Shown here: positions 12,898 to 24,400 of the stretch, one piece after another
Layout of the letters: every line of letters begins with the position of its first letter
Numbering within the stretch: position 1 is the first letter of the stretch
Program-made: the position numbers and the translations under genes
Source of the DNA: Phytoseiulus persimilis
Taxonomy: Eukaryota; Arthropoda; Arachnida; Mesostigmata; Phytoseiidae
Assembly (NCBI GenBank): GCA_037576195.1
Contig: CM075102.1
Coordinates: forward strand, 28,578,745 to 28,642,744
Length of the DNA: 64,000 nt
Reading direction: 5' to 3'
The notes under the pieces: model-generated
Told to the model about the DNA's origin: nothing
What the model saw: the letters and a program-made list of their open reading frames with translations, nothing else
Database searches by the model: none

Positions 12898-14789
12898 GCC
12901 TCCGATTTATACGAGCTAGTCGAGAAGCTTCCAACTCAGAGTATGCGGCTCCTCCGTTTCGCTGAGATAATCCATCGGTCTGCTCAACGGTCGGCTCCCG
13001 GACACCGCGGCAGAATCCGTGCTGCGGCAGAATGAACGGCGGAGGGGCAAACATTTTGTCGCCGAGGCGGGATCGGATACCGCCACAGGAAAGCCAAAGG
13101 AAGCAGGGTTCGGACGACGGCGAGAGGGGATCCAGGGCTTGCCGTGAGGGATGTGGCGGAGAGGCTCCGTATCGATTATTTCGTCCAAATGCGATGATGG
13201 TCGTGGGCCACGCCAGCGAGCGCAGATCATTACCAGCCAGGCAGCCCGGCCGCTTCGCAGTCAGTGAGCCTGGCGGCATGCAGACATCAGGAAGGGCAAC
13301 CATTGAGCCAACCAGGCTGGCTGTGCAAAAGCTGCTCGAGCGGCTACCGGCTGTTGGGGGCTCTGGTGTATCGTCTTCTTCCATCAGGGTTTTGTTCCGT
13401 CAAAGCGGTTTCAGCGGATTCCTTTTGTCATATTTCTATTAACGCGTTTTATGCTCAGAAAGACCGTCTGAACGAAAGCCCACCCCCACCTCCCTCCCCC
13501 CGTCCCGACCGTCCAACTAACAAACGGATTGTCAGATAGACGAAACAGGCGGGCGAGCAGACGGGCGAATAAAACAACGACGTAATGGAAGCATGGCAAG
13601 ATGGATGAATGACTCCGCCCGCGGAGGATTGTGTCAACTGACCGACAATCGGGTGTACATTGAGTTCGTTTAGGTGCTCGGCTTTGCATGAGTCTTGGAC
13701 GGACGCAGTTCGCCGATCGCCACGGTCGGGAAGGGTGTTTGCGAGTCGAAGGGGCTCCTGATAACGGCGGGTTCGTTCCGTCGTTTGCGAGAGGGAGCCG
13801 CGCGGGAAGCGTGCGTGCCGGGCTGCAAGAGCTGCTTGAGTGTGAAATAGGTCAAAGCGGAACACTGCGGCCGAGAGTTTCGTACCAGAGAGTTGCGGGA
13901 GTTTTCGCCTTCTCTGACTGCGGAGGATAGATCTGCGGCGAGAGAAGCGTCGTGGGAACCGTTTGAGACGCAGAGCTCGCCAAGGAACAATCACGTCCAG
14001 CTCCGTGGTTCAGGTCGCCCTGCCTTCGAGCGCGTTCGTTCGCTCGTCTGTGAGCTCATGAAGCAGAGAGCGAAGCCAGATGTGATTTCATTAGGGCGAG
14101 AAGGCGTCTGCCCTCATCCGGTCCCTCCTTGGCGCGGCTCCTCCTCGAGCTATAGGCTACGTCAGTAGCTTATCGTTCAGGCCTTTAGTGGCCTACCCAG
14201 TTCTCTGCTTGTCACCATTTCCTCGAACAAATCGAAGCATTCCGAACAGCCGTCCGACGGAGCTCCCCGGGCTTCGAGTTCCCGTAGCGAGAGGAGGAAC
14301 CCACTAACGGGTCAGGGAGTCCGAGGACCGCCATCCGGGATGCATGCCTCAACCCCGTGTGCGCCTCTTCCGGATCTCCCATGAATGAATCGTATGAATT
14401 TTCCGCCCAGCCCACGAGAGATAACCGATGCAAACTCGATCGAGGAGCATCCCATTTGGAGACGCATCCTCTCGAGATGATGAATCTCGAGGGGGTTCCT
14501 CATCGAGGCTGCCATCGAACGATCCAGTGAATTTCGTTCAGTCGCCCTATCGTGACGAGTACGGCCACTATGCCGCAGACGGCCGTTCGAGCAGACGGAA
14601 ACGCGACTGCGTCGAGAAAAGCAGAGGGAGAAGAAGACGGAGAGGACCAGGTTATCGAGTGGGGTTGCCATTTGCATAATAATGATGATGAGGCCGGGGA
14701 CAAGTCGGGAAATGGGGAGCAGAAGAAAGTTGCAGGAAAGGAAGCCTTGCTTCATCCATTATAAAGGAATTCACGTCATTGTTTTCCCG

Positions 14790-14850
14790 AGCACGCATCC
14801 AACCAACCAACCGACCGACCAGTCAACCAGTCCGCCCGGCCGCCAGCGAC
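14790..14850. repeat. Degenerate 4-bp-periodic tract (CCAA/CCGA)
   Basis: CAACCAACCAACCGACCGACC followed by related words; an imperfect tetranucleotide microsatellite. Confidence 0.75.
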
Positions 14851-15502
14851 GTCTCCAGCAGCCAAATTCTGACAGGGCTCCGGAGGGAGAGAGAGAGAAA
14901 GGCAACGGAAGGCCGGGATCGCGAGAAGGGTGCAGGGAGGGGAAGGGGTCTATTCATTTTACATTTGCTGCAGATGATTGATTACGGGCTTCTGTTCTTA
15001 AAGTCACCACCGCCCTCCACGGTTGCTTGCAGCCGGTTGACGGCAAGCTAAAAGCGAACAGTGGGGAGTGGAGAGAGAGGTCTGCCTTGAAAAGGGACAC
15101 GGAAAAGAAGCGCGGGCCAGAGCAGGCCGAGGGAACGAAGACGAAAAGGGAATCTGTCGCTACAAAACCTCCTCTAACGGGAGCCTTGAGATAGCCTAGC
15201 GGGCAAAACAAAAACTCAGTGTGTCTCCTCTCTTCCCTCCCGGTCGCCCTCCTGGGGGATTGAGAGTTTTAAGGGATGTGTTCTTTGGAGGAGGGGCTAG
15301 ACGGACGAGGAGGAGGCCGACAACGAGCATGGGAGCGAGACTGCGGCACGGAAAAACGACGAGAGGCAACCATGGTAAGGACGGGAAGAGATGTTCGGTG
15401 AGCAGAAGTCAGTTGAGGAAGCTGGCTGGTGGAAGGATGAGGATACGACGACGCAACGAGTTTTGGGATAAGAGCCAGCCAGCCAGCCACACAGAGAGAC
15501 TT

Positions 15503-15519
15503 GGGGGGGGGGGGGGGGG
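15503..15519. repeat. Mononucleotide G17 tract
   Basis: Seventeen consecutive G just after a short AGCC/AGAG-type run. Confidence 0.95.
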
Positions 15520-16301
15520 AGCAGAGAAAGAGTTACCCTCTGAACGAAGGCCTTTTATTTCCATAAAACACAATGATAAGCAAAGCCGGCATGCTGGGGC
15601 TCTCTTTAGAGCGGCTTGAAAGCCCTGCAGGGAAACCATTAGGGGGCAATCTACGCTTTCGAGCTCAGCAGCGGCGGTAGTGGTGGCGGCACAGAGCGTT
15701 AGTCTGAAGCCCTTCATTTGTGCCGAGGATAAATGAAGTCGCGAGCAGTTCGCGAACCGGCTACTGAACTCACTGTAGCCGCTTGCCTGACTCGCTAACA
15801 TTTGCGTTCGCGACTCGAACGAGGACCGCCGGCTCGGTACATCTATCAGTAGGCCAGGAGTGGCAATCGCTGTCGCTTTCTTGTGAAGGTCATCGAGTAC
15901 CTATCTCCCGGTGACGCGGTGATCCCCAAACGAGCCGACAAAAACACGCCCGAGGTTGATTCGTCGCGGAGTTTCGCAGCTACCGAGCTTGATCGAGCCC
16001 CATATCCGGACAGAGCTGGAGGCCGTCCGACTATCGCGAGTCGAAGGAATTTATTCGCGGGTATGCTCGAGTTCAAGTTCGGTATCTCTAGGAATAGGAG
16101 TGATTCCCAGGGACTCCTCTCTGGTCCGCAGTCCGACTCCTCCGAGCTAAGTCTATCGGCCTGGAGTCAGCCTCGTTCTCTTAACTTTCCGAGGGTCTCA
16201 CGTAGATCGGGTTCTCTTGGGTGCGTTCCGCTAGCCGGAGCAGGGAGAATACTTCGGAGTCGACACTACAACGGATTGGATTCCAGATCGCGACGCAAAG
16301 C

Positions 16302-16309
16302 TATAAAAG
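16302..16309 (+). promoter_or_regulatory. TATA box candidate
   Basis: CTATAAAAGACG is followed about 25 bp later by TTTTCAAGTTACG, which could serve as an initiator. No gene was found immediately downstream; the (GA)n tract follows at 16460. Confidence 0.25.
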
Positions 16310-16456
16310 ACGCCGAGTTAATTTTCAAGTTACGCTCGGCGGGCAGCCGGCAAACGACAAAACGAACAAACAGGAGAACGCGGAAGAAGCACAACCGAGG
16401 CCGGAGCGGAGACGGCGGCGGCAACGTTGACGACGGGAGAAAGCTGTTTCGGAAAC

Positions 16457-16459
<3 letters not shown>

Positions 16460-16488
<29 letters not shown>
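16460..16488. repeat. (GA)n microsatellite
   Basis: About 14 uninterrupted GA dinucleotides. GA arrays of this kind can bind GAGA-type factors in arthropods; no such role is shown here. Confidence 0.95.
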
Positions 16489-16789
16489 CATCGTCAGTGT
16501 AAATTCCGTTCTTATTAGAACAGTTCGAGTGAAAGCCTCGAACCGAGCGGCACGAGATCGGATAGCCTGCCCCGTGCCGGAGCAGCGAAAGTCGCCTCTC
16601 GGGTTCCGCTCCGAAGCGGACGATCGTTCCGAAGAGGGACGGGTGGGCACGAGCCTGAAGATTCCGTTTGATGTTTATCATTCGACGGAATGCTAGTCAA
16701 TCGATGTGACCGCCGAGAGCAGGCACTCTCCGCGAGTTTGACGACAATCGTTGGCACAACAAAGCGAACTCTACTCTCCCGTCCCCCAG

Positions 16790-16860
16790 CATCAACCTGA
16801 TCGGTCAATCTATCTATCAATCGATCCATCCATTCGTCCGCTCATCAATCTGCGGGATGT
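16790..16860. repeat. Degenerate 4-bp-periodic tract (ATCT/ATCA/ATCC)
   Basis: CTATCTATCAATCGATCCATCC and following words keep a four-base period with drifting unit. Confidence 0.7.
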
Positions 16861-17332
16861 GTTTACTTGTGTGATCTATTCGTTTCGTGCGGCCGACTCG
16901 ACCTTTGCTCAACAGGTCGTTGGGCTGTGGTCAGGCCGAATCTTGCACGCAGCGAAGCGGTCAGCGGGACGGCCTACCTCGGAATCGATCGGTGCCATTG
17001 GTTGTTTGACTGCGTGGCCGCTGGCCCCTTCTGCCGATCTAGCGCTCCCTTCGTCTCCCCATCGACGCCGTGCCCCTCGTCGGCCTCAAGCCTTATCCGC
17101 GCACCCCAAAAAACTACTCCATGAGCTTTAGTTGATTGTTCGTGGAGATGGGCGCGCGCTCCTAGCCGCGATACGGCGGGCATCTCGCTTGCTCGATGTG
17201 TGCAGCCTGGAACTTCGCGCTTCTTCCAGGAGTTCGTACCCGTTTCCGGCTCCGAGCGATAGTGTATTGTGTGGGATACGAATGCCAGCGGCGTTTTTGA
17301 TGTTGGTGATTGCTCCTTGGCGCGGCCTCGGC

Positions 17333-17340
17333 TATAAAAG
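17333..17340 (+). promoter_or_regulatory. Strong TATA box (TATAAAAG) with initiator-like context
   Basis: GGCTATAAAAGGAGC is followed 25-30 bp later by ATTCAGGCATTCA, resembling an arthropod initiator. A C18 tract and then a micro-ORF with a donor follow. This is the best core-promoter match in the noncoding part of the window; no transcript can be assigned. Confidence 0.4.
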
Positions 17341-17377
17341 GAGCGCACTCACCAATTCAGGCATTCACCGGGTTCCG

Positions 17378-17395
17378 CCCCCCCCCCCCCCCCCC
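17378..17395. repeat. Mononucleotide C18 tract
   Basis: Eighteen consecutive C, 15 bp downstream of the start site predicted for the TATA box at 17333, so it would lie in the 5' leader. Confidence 0.95.
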
Positions 17396-17423
17396 ACTCA
17401 CTCGTCTCCTTGGTTTCGATGAT

Positions 17424-17435
17424 ATGAGCCGTTGG
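17424..17435 (+). CDS. Candidate 12-nt micro-exon (MSRW) with GTGAGT donor
   Basis: ATG AGC CGT TGG is followed directly by GTGAGT, 60 bp after the start predicted from the TATA box at 17333. The layout copies exon 1 of the glycine-rich gene (ATG plus three codons, then GTGAGT, phase 0). No downstream exon starting with a hydrophobic signal-peptide core was found, so it is a hint only. Confidence 0.22.
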
Positions 17436-17813
17436 GTGAGTCTCGAATCGCATTCGCCGCCTCCTGGCCATGCGATCTCGGAGTTTGTGGATGGGCCGCG
17501 ATCCAAATCGAGGACTGAAACTCCTCAAGCGCGTCCCCTGAGCGGTCTTGCTAGTGATTGCAACAGCAACACAGCGGCTTCTTTTCTGGTTCCATTTGGC
17601 ATCCGCCATTAAAAGTCCTTCCCTTTGTCGATGCTAAGGCTGGCTGCTCACAAACGAGCGTATCCAGGGTTAATGTCGAAGCACAGCCTCGGATACATGA
17701 ACACAGCAGCTCGCTAACCTGCCCGTCTCGACAGAGGTTTACTAGCTAGCTGTGGTTGAGTGGTTGGCTTTGAGAGAGATCCAGGCAAACAGACAAGCGC
17801 ACCACTCGCTGCC

Positions 17814-18167
17814 ATGTCGGCAGTCAGTCAGGCTGGCGGTCGCGGCAAACAGCCCGTCGGCCGGCGCACTGGCCCGGGCTCATCTATTTTTACCAGAGAA
17901 AGACTTCATCGTGGCATTCACCCGAACGCTGCTCACCAGAACAGCTTCTACCACAGGATGCTCGCTCTGTACTTCGCCCGCGGCCCGGTCCGCTCGTTCA
18001 ACAGGCTGCCGGACCTGTTGGTAGCCGGCTCGGCAAAGAGGCAGGCTCACATGGAAGAACGCTTTCGTCTAGATGCGAGCATTCGAATGAAGCAACACGT
18101 TGCTTCCGAACGAGTTGGGCAGGCATACAGCGGGAGTTGTTTTCCGCCGGTGTCACCCGAGATATGA
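17814..18167 (+). CDS. ORF of 117 codons, unidentified
   Basis: ATG in a GCCATGT context opens 117 codons to TGA at 18167. The first 25 residues are Gly/Arg-rich, and the middle reads as mixed helix-forming sequence (for example FYHRMLALYFARG and MEERFRLDASIRMK). It lies downstream of the TATA box at 17333 but no splice link was established. Length alone is not significant in this stop-poor DNA. Confidence 0.2.
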   Translation: MSAVSQAGGRGKQPVGRRTGPGSSIFTRERLHRGIHPNAAHQNSFYHRMLALYFARGPVRSFNRLPDLLVAGSAKRQAHMEERFRLDASIRMKQHVASERVGQAYSGSCFPPVSPEI

Positions 18168-20505
18168 CTCGGCACTCGCGCTGTTCGCTAGAAACTTGTC
18201 CATTATTCTTTCGAGATTGTTCACCGGTATCAGCCAGTGAATCGACTCGAGGAGATCGGAAAACTCCGTCGCTCTCCTGCTCGCGTAGTGGATTTAGAAT
18301 TCGTTCACAGACGAGTCATCGTTGGAGACGAATATGCTTCGGATGGGAAGAGCTCCGGAATAAAGCTTCACCGCCTCGAATAAAATTTTCCAGCTTGCGA
18401 GGCCTTGCCTGACTTGTTTTAGAAAGGACTCTCGTGATTCGTTCCGGAGAGCGACCGCGACGTCCCTCGATATTTGGGAAGTTCGTTCCACGACGAGCTC
18501 CATTCTGCACGGATTTACCCAGGCTCTCTCTGCGCCGGTTTCCGGGAACGAGGGCCCACCGGGTCCATCCCGCGAGAGGCGCACCCCGGATAGAATGGGA
18601 GTCTTGAACAACATCCTCGAGCTTAGACCGGTGGGGATCGACTCTCCCGCGTACGTTTTGGCCTCCCGCTCGACATGGCAGCGCGAGTTTGGGCCTGTGG
18701 CGGAGGAGTCGCAGGCCAGACGACCATCACAACGCTGCTCTGGGGGATTGGATGTGAGAGCATCTTCAGAGCAATCATTAATATTTTGCCAGATTCGCCC
18801 GATTGGCACTTCGCACCCCGTTGGAGGGATGCGAAGAGCTCGATCCAAAAGTCTCCATTGGAGAAATAAAATAGCGGACCGGGATTCAGCTGTTGGATGT
18901 TGTGAGCTCATGTTTGGCTGTGCCGGATACCTTGACCAAATTGTTCACAGCTAATGAACAAAGGTCTGGTGATCGTGACAGTGTTACAGTCGAGAGAGCC
19001 ATGCCACACCGAGCCACGACATAGTCACACGCCGGTGTCGTTTATCGATATCATCCGAAATAACATTGCGGAGCAGCAAAGTCGACTCCTCGGGCGGGGA
19101 GTAGTTTTTTTTTTACGCTGGATCTCTCTCCTGCCGGCCTCATCTATCCGTCTCCTTGACCGTCCTGTCGGCCATCTATCGTGTCGTCATTCATCCGTTG
19201 CTTCGCTCGATCTGATCGAGGCGAGGGCCGAAAAGAAGATCCATACGAACGAGCACAGACGAAAACTATAGAAAAAGGTAGCCGGCAAGAATAGCAGAGA
19301 AAGAGATGCTTTCTCCTAAGCCGGTGATCCTATCACGTCCGACACGTTTCTCGTCGGATTTGACTAGATACCGAAACATCGTCCTTTCCGCCGCTCTCCC
19401 CTCGCGACTGCGTTCGTCGTCGTCTCGGGCTCAGCCAACCCACCAGGCAGCGAGCCAAACCAAGCCAACACGGAACGAGATGAGGCAAGGCAAACATAGC
19501 AGAGGGCGATTCTCGTATTTCGAATGAGATTGCGAAGGAGCAGCGTTCGCGCCCACTCCGATAAAACAGCAGCGAACAATGATCACAACTGCAAAGCGGT
19601 ATAAGTGAAGCCGACGCTTTCCTCCACCGCTCCACTGAGCGAATGTATCACATCCCAAACAAAGAAAACGCCGAATTATTTCGGCTTTGACCTCCATGGA
19701 GCAGAGCTCATGAATGAGGTCAGCCTGGGATGTTCGCCCGCTCGGTGCCTTCGAGCCCGCTCTGAATATTGGAATGAGTCGTGAAGCACATTCCGGCCGG
19801 ATTGACACTCCGTTGAAGGGGCGACTACTTGACGGGGCATAGTTTCGAGCTTCAGATTTCAAACTCTGAGTTAGGGAGCGGATCGAAATCCAGGTTTTCA
19901 TGGCTGCGACGGGCCATGTCATCCAAGAACTCAACAAATCTGGAGGCGTCACGAGTCTCCTCCTCGGCATAGCTATCGTTGGGGCTCTCTGACTCCTACT
20001 TCTCGTCATCTTCTTCCTTGCTGTCACATCCACTCCTCAGGGCCGCTAGCTGGTGAGCGAGTGAGCGTGCAGGCAGACGAGCGAGTATGCAGCCAGCAGC
20101 TTCGCATAGTTTGACAATTATCCCCGCTCGGACGCCTTGTGCCGCCATGGTCGACAACGCCCTGCCATCGATGTCTCAGATCTTGCTGGTGGAGATGGTT
20201 TCGGCAGCGCCATCTCGACGAATCGAGCCAATGAGGGCACGTTGCTCGCAAACTCTTCTAGAAACGTCCAGAGCTTCCAGTCAAGCTATTAAACGAGTAA
20301 TTTGATATACATGCTCCATTCGTCCGATCCGTTATCGTTCACCAAATCCGGGAGTTCGGGTGCGCATTCTCCAGACAGTCGTGCATCCTGGGACGCCTGT
20401 GTGGGTTTAGCGATTAGCCGTATCCCGGAAACAGTGCCCGGTTCTCCGTTGAGCTCTAGTTCCCCTGAGGCAGAAGAGTCATCGGCGTCAAAAACCCGGC
20501 TCGCA
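18153..20505 (-). pseudogene. Stop-interrupted coding-like patches downstream of the SNAG exon
   Basis: On the minus strand several segments read like protein but carry isolated in-frame stops: 20289-20505, about 19852-20280 (stops TGA and TAG inside, with FVEFLDDMARRSHENL near the end), and 18153-18500 (one TAA, with LLESIHWLIPVNNLERIMD after it). They lie within what should be the first intron of the SNAG gene. They could be remains of one mobile element or of a gene copy. Because this DNA is poor in stops, part of the resemblance may be chance. Confidence 0.2.
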
Positions 20506-20602
20506 ATGCAGAACACTCATACCCGCGTACGGTTGCCTATTCACTCGCTCGCAGCACACTCGTTGAGACAGTGAAATTACAACAACATCCGGGCCCTCGG
20601 AG

Positions 20603-20698
20603 ATGGATCTGCCACAGAAGTGGGACGAGGACATTGTCCCCGCACTGAACTTCAAACGGAAGCGGCGGGAAGTACGGGACGGGATCGCACCAGCTCAA
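20603..20698 (+). CDS. Candidate small exon with donor, antisense to the SNAG gene
   Basis: ATG followed by 31 open codons (begins MDLPQKWDEDIVPALNFKRK) runs to a consensus donor GTAAGC at 20699, phase 0. The composition is protein-like. No partner exon or promoter was identified, and it overlaps the intron of the SNAG gene on the other strand. Confidence 0.2.
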
Positions 20699-21167
20699 GT
20701 AAGCGTTTTGCAATACCGCTCTCCGTACGCCCGGACGGAGCATTCTGAGAGCAAACTCGACTCGTAACTCGGTCGCTTCCTTGTTTGCCCGCGTTATTTC
20801 GGGCGAAGTCAGTGGCGCGGCTGGATTTTTTTCGATTCCGTAGTTTTCGGGAACCCAGTGCCCTCCGTCCCTCTCCCGTCTCGCCTAACCGGGACGTTCC
20901 CTATTGTTGTCTTCGTACCAAGTCCTCTTGAGCTGTCCCTTATGATCTCACCCCGTTCGCATGTGTATCTGAGCAAACCCGACCGTTTTCAACTCGACGC
21001 GCTTTCTCGAGCATAAGTATTCCTGAGCGTTCAGTAGAACCCCGTTGCAACGGGACAAAGTGGATGCGTTAATTTCAGTGAGGCTCGCTCGACGGACCCG
21101 AAAAACTTATTGAATGCGATGCTTCTTGACGAAAACCATTTCAGTGTACCTGCTGTTCGGAACTCAC

Positions 21168-21360
21168 CCGCTAATTTTTCCAATTGTGAGCTGTAGAACA
21201 ACGGTGCACAGTGGGGGGAAGGAGTAGACGATGTGTGAGGCGGCGCTGGTTCGGCTTCGGACGGACTCGACGGTGCGTCGTCGTCGATTGACCATCGCGG
21301 GCGATCGCTGTGCAACTCAGGGTCGTACTTCATTTTCTTGACGAGGAATGACCGAGGCAT
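21168..21360 (-). CDS. First coding exon of a SNAG-domain transcriptional repressor (Snail/Scratch/Gfi type)
   Basis: The exon starts at ATG 21360 in a CAACAATGC context and encodes 64 residues plus one base, ending at a consensus donor GTGAGT (phase 1, intron begins at 21167). The first nine residues are MPRSFLVKK, the SNAG motif found at the extreme N-terminus of Snail, Slug, Scratch and Gfi zinc-finger repressors, where it recruits the LSD1/CoREST corepressor. After it come a basic stretch, an acidic DDD patch (residues 26-28) and a Pro/Ser/His-rich linker (about 29-54), typical of the unstructured region before the fingers. A TATA-like box lies about 70 bp upstream. No C2H2 finger or linker (HTGEKP type) was found on the minus strand from 21 kb down to 1, so the rest of the gene lies beyond a very long intron or outside the window. 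Which SNAG family member it is cannot be told from this exon; Scratch or Snail seem likeliest. Confidence 0.85.
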
Positions 21361-21426
21361 TGTTGGACTCTGGATGGAGGGTTTCTTGGGATTTTTTCGG
21401 GTTTGTCTCTCTGTCGTCCGGAGGAA

Positions 21427-21432
21427 ATTATA
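21427..21432 (-). promoter_or_regulatory. TATA-like box of the SNAG gene
   Basis: The minus strand reads CTCTATAATTTCC here, 67 bp before the ATG at 21360. Transcription would begin about 30 bp on, near 21400, giving a 5' UTR of 40-50 nt. A CAGCTG E-box lies about 240 bp further upstream, at about 21667. Start-site position is inferred. Confidence 0.4.
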
Positions 21433-21439
21433 GAGCGCC

Positions 21440-24400
21440 GACTTTCACGTTCCGTCAAGTTCCCAATTCCACTTCAGAGCCTCGCCTCCGCTTCAGTGGC
21501 TCGCCTATGGAGTGAGTGGACTGGATGACCGGGTGATGGGAGGGAGCTCTGGTTGCTGCGTGGGTTTTCCAATCTGAGGCTTTGGACCGGAGCGGCGGCC
21601 TAATACCATTTAAATGACTCTCGCCAAACTCTTCATTTCGATAACTGGCTCAGATTTAGCCTCGCAGCAGCTGTTGCGACAGTTGGCTGGCTGGGGGGAA
21701 CGACACAGCGACGGAGACGGATTCGACAAGTTGATGATTCGGTTCCGCGGCGTGTCCAGCGTTCTCCGGGGCGTTATAGAAATACCTCGGGCGTTGAAGA
21801 CTGCTTCTGCTCCTTCGCCGAGTGCGACGCCGGAGAACAGTTTCCACCGCGCAGGGAATCGGCCGCGACGCTGACCCTCAGTGGGAAGTTGTTCTTTTGC
21901 ACGCACTCCAAGGCCCGAGTCGGTTCCTCTCGGCAGGCGAATCAGGTCTCTTCAGAAATGATGCCGAGAGAAGGCGGCCAAAGAACGGTCAGGCTCGGTC
22001 TCTTTACGGTTGACTTCGGATTCTTCCGGGCTGCGGGGTGGACGGACGGAGGGAGGGAGCCGACCGAGACTTCACTTCCGCGCGAGGGGGGCCGAGTGCG
22101 TGGGGAGGGGATGGCCGTGCGGGGTGGAAAGTCTCTTGGATGGCCAGCTCAGTGGCCCGCCGCTCGGTTGGATAGGGCTGGGAGGAAGCAAATGCCGCCG
22201 CCGCTGGCGCCGCCGCCTCACCACCACGGAAAGAGTTCGCTTGTTTCTGACGGCTGTTGGCGGAAACGTTCTCGTTCTTCGACGGTCGTCAGAGTTTTCG
22301 ACCGTTCTCAATATTGCCTTTCTGATAACTCAGTCAGTCACGCAGACGAAGCGAGGGTAGCCGACGAACATTGAGCCGTGAGAGGAGTCGTCGTCGGTGT
22401 CGCCTTCAGTTAGGAGCAAGAGCGTTGAAGAGGGTGGGCGCCGCTCTCAGTCGGCGTTGAGTCGGCGTTGAGTCGGCGTCGATAGTGAACAGGGCGGGGG
22501 GGCGAAAATGACGTCGGGACGCAACGACTGGGCGAAAAAGAGGAGGACCATCTAGAACAGTTGGAGTTCCGAGGCAGCGCGCGAGCGTCAAACGTATGGA
22601 GGAACTCTCTATGGAGAGGAATACAGGGTGTTCGACTGGGGTGGGGGGTAGTGGTGGTGGTGGCGGCGGCACTACTCAGGGAGTTGGGATCGTCGGACGC
22701 TATTGGGTTGTCACTCTCTCACGGTCCGATGCCGAGGGCATTGCCACGCGTACGACGCACGATGAAGGGACGATTGCCGCGGGCTGTCTATGACGAACTC
22801 CCATCTCGACCGTATCTCGCGGGCACCATACCCTTCAGACCAGAAGGCCACCCGGGCTGATCGTCGTCACTGCGCGTGGGCTCACGAGCGTCGAGGCTGG
22901 CTCGGTCTCCGTCCGTGCGTCCGGCCGGCTGGCCGACCGACCGCAACGACTCCCCCCGAGCCTAATGTAGTATGAATGTCGTTCCAACCTTGCCGCCCGC
23001 TTGCTCGGTTGGCTTTCCGACGACCAGATAGTCCTGCGGACTTTTTGCGCTGATAGCCGCCGCTGCACGCAGAAGGAACGACGGTGGACAATGGTCAACG
23101 GACGGATCGCGGGGAAGGGGTTGCCAGGGAGCACGCAGAGAGACAAACACTGGCATACATCCACGGGCTACGGTTCTGGGAGGATTTTCTCGCCCCTCGG
23201 CCTCGTCGACTGCTCGGATCCCCGAAAGGATGCCCAGAGGGACTTCCGAAGGGGCCACCGATGGGGTTTCCGAAGGCGAAGGATCCAGCCCGCGCTCAGC
23301 GCCTGTTTTGGGAAGCGGATATCCGTCCCGAAGCACCGAAGGATGGAGGACCGCGATGGGACGAGACGACAGCGAGCACTTGACAGCAGCAGACGCCGGA
23401 GAACACACGCCCAAACGATGCTTGCTGCAACCAGAAAAGATTCAACTACCGAGTGTACAGACTACAGTCTAGAGTCGTCGCTCGCGAGAGCTTTATTCCC
23501 AAGGCGGTAGTCGCAGGTTGGCGGTGTGTTTCACAGCAGATCGCGACCGGTGCAGTAACCGCTGAGCGGTTTGGGTTTCTGTTTTGCATCAATTCAACAG
23601 GTTCCTCCTCGGGTTGTTATCCTTCGCAACTGTTGCTGCAGATGCTGCTCGAAGAACACGGCCAGTGATCACATCTCTCTCGGAGGGAAACTCTGTCTGA
23701 ATATCTGCTCAATGCGATGCACGTTGACCGGGCTTATCCGATCGCGAAACGTTGGGATGCTGCGCGGCGCTGATCCGTAGAACTCCGTTTCCAGTATACA
23801 CAAAATCACATTGACGATAAGAAGGGATGCAAAGATCCTGAGAGCACAGCGATCGCAGTCACGATCCGTCAGAGATGAGCCGAAAATTCCGCCGCCGCAC
23901 GCTGAGGGGGCATGCAACGCAGACGATAAACACGACGCTTGCGCAGTAATCCGGTTTCACAACTCATCCCAAGGGAACAGACAACACACCACAAAACAGG
24001 TTTATCCTTCAGAGTGAAACATCCCGTTGTAGCTGGTCCTGAATTGGTATTTCGAGTGTCTTCTTCACACTTGCCTATTGTCCGACTCCGGGCAGGGACG
24101 AGTTCGGAATCCAGATACGGGTGAAAGCTACCTGACGTACAGCGGTTTTCAGAAGTCAAGTACACTTAGTACCCGGTCGCTTGATTCACAAAATGGCATC
24201 TCGTTTGTGGGGATAATGATACCGCTGGCTGATTTGTCAATAGTTGCGGTCGGATACACAGAGCTTGATGTCGTCGTTGTTGTTTTCGTTGTTCGAGTTG
24301 TGCAGAGATGAGCGGGAGGGTGACACCACTTGTTGTTGCTGTCAACGAGCCGTCGGTGGGAAACTTGTTGTTCCTGGAGCTCGAGCTCCACGTTGGACTG

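Larger units (their letters stand above)
12900..16300. other. Region without a recognised gene
   Basis: Holds the CCAA/CCGA tract at 14790 and the G17 tract at 15503. ORFs present (13455-13994 minus and others) lack protein-like composition. If the SNAG gene continues to lower coordinates, this is intron. Confidence 0.45.

Noticed and set aside
20537-20743. Minus-strand ORF considered as exon 2 of the SNAG gene
   Set aside because: The strong acceptor at about 20746 leads in phase 1 to a stop within 17 codons; a second acceptor in frame is weak and the peptide matches no SNAG-family protein I know.
1-21160. Search for C2H2 zinc-finger exons of the SNAG gene on the minus strand
   Set aside because: No HTGEKP-type linker or C2H2 spacing was found by eye; very short or divergent exons could have been missed.
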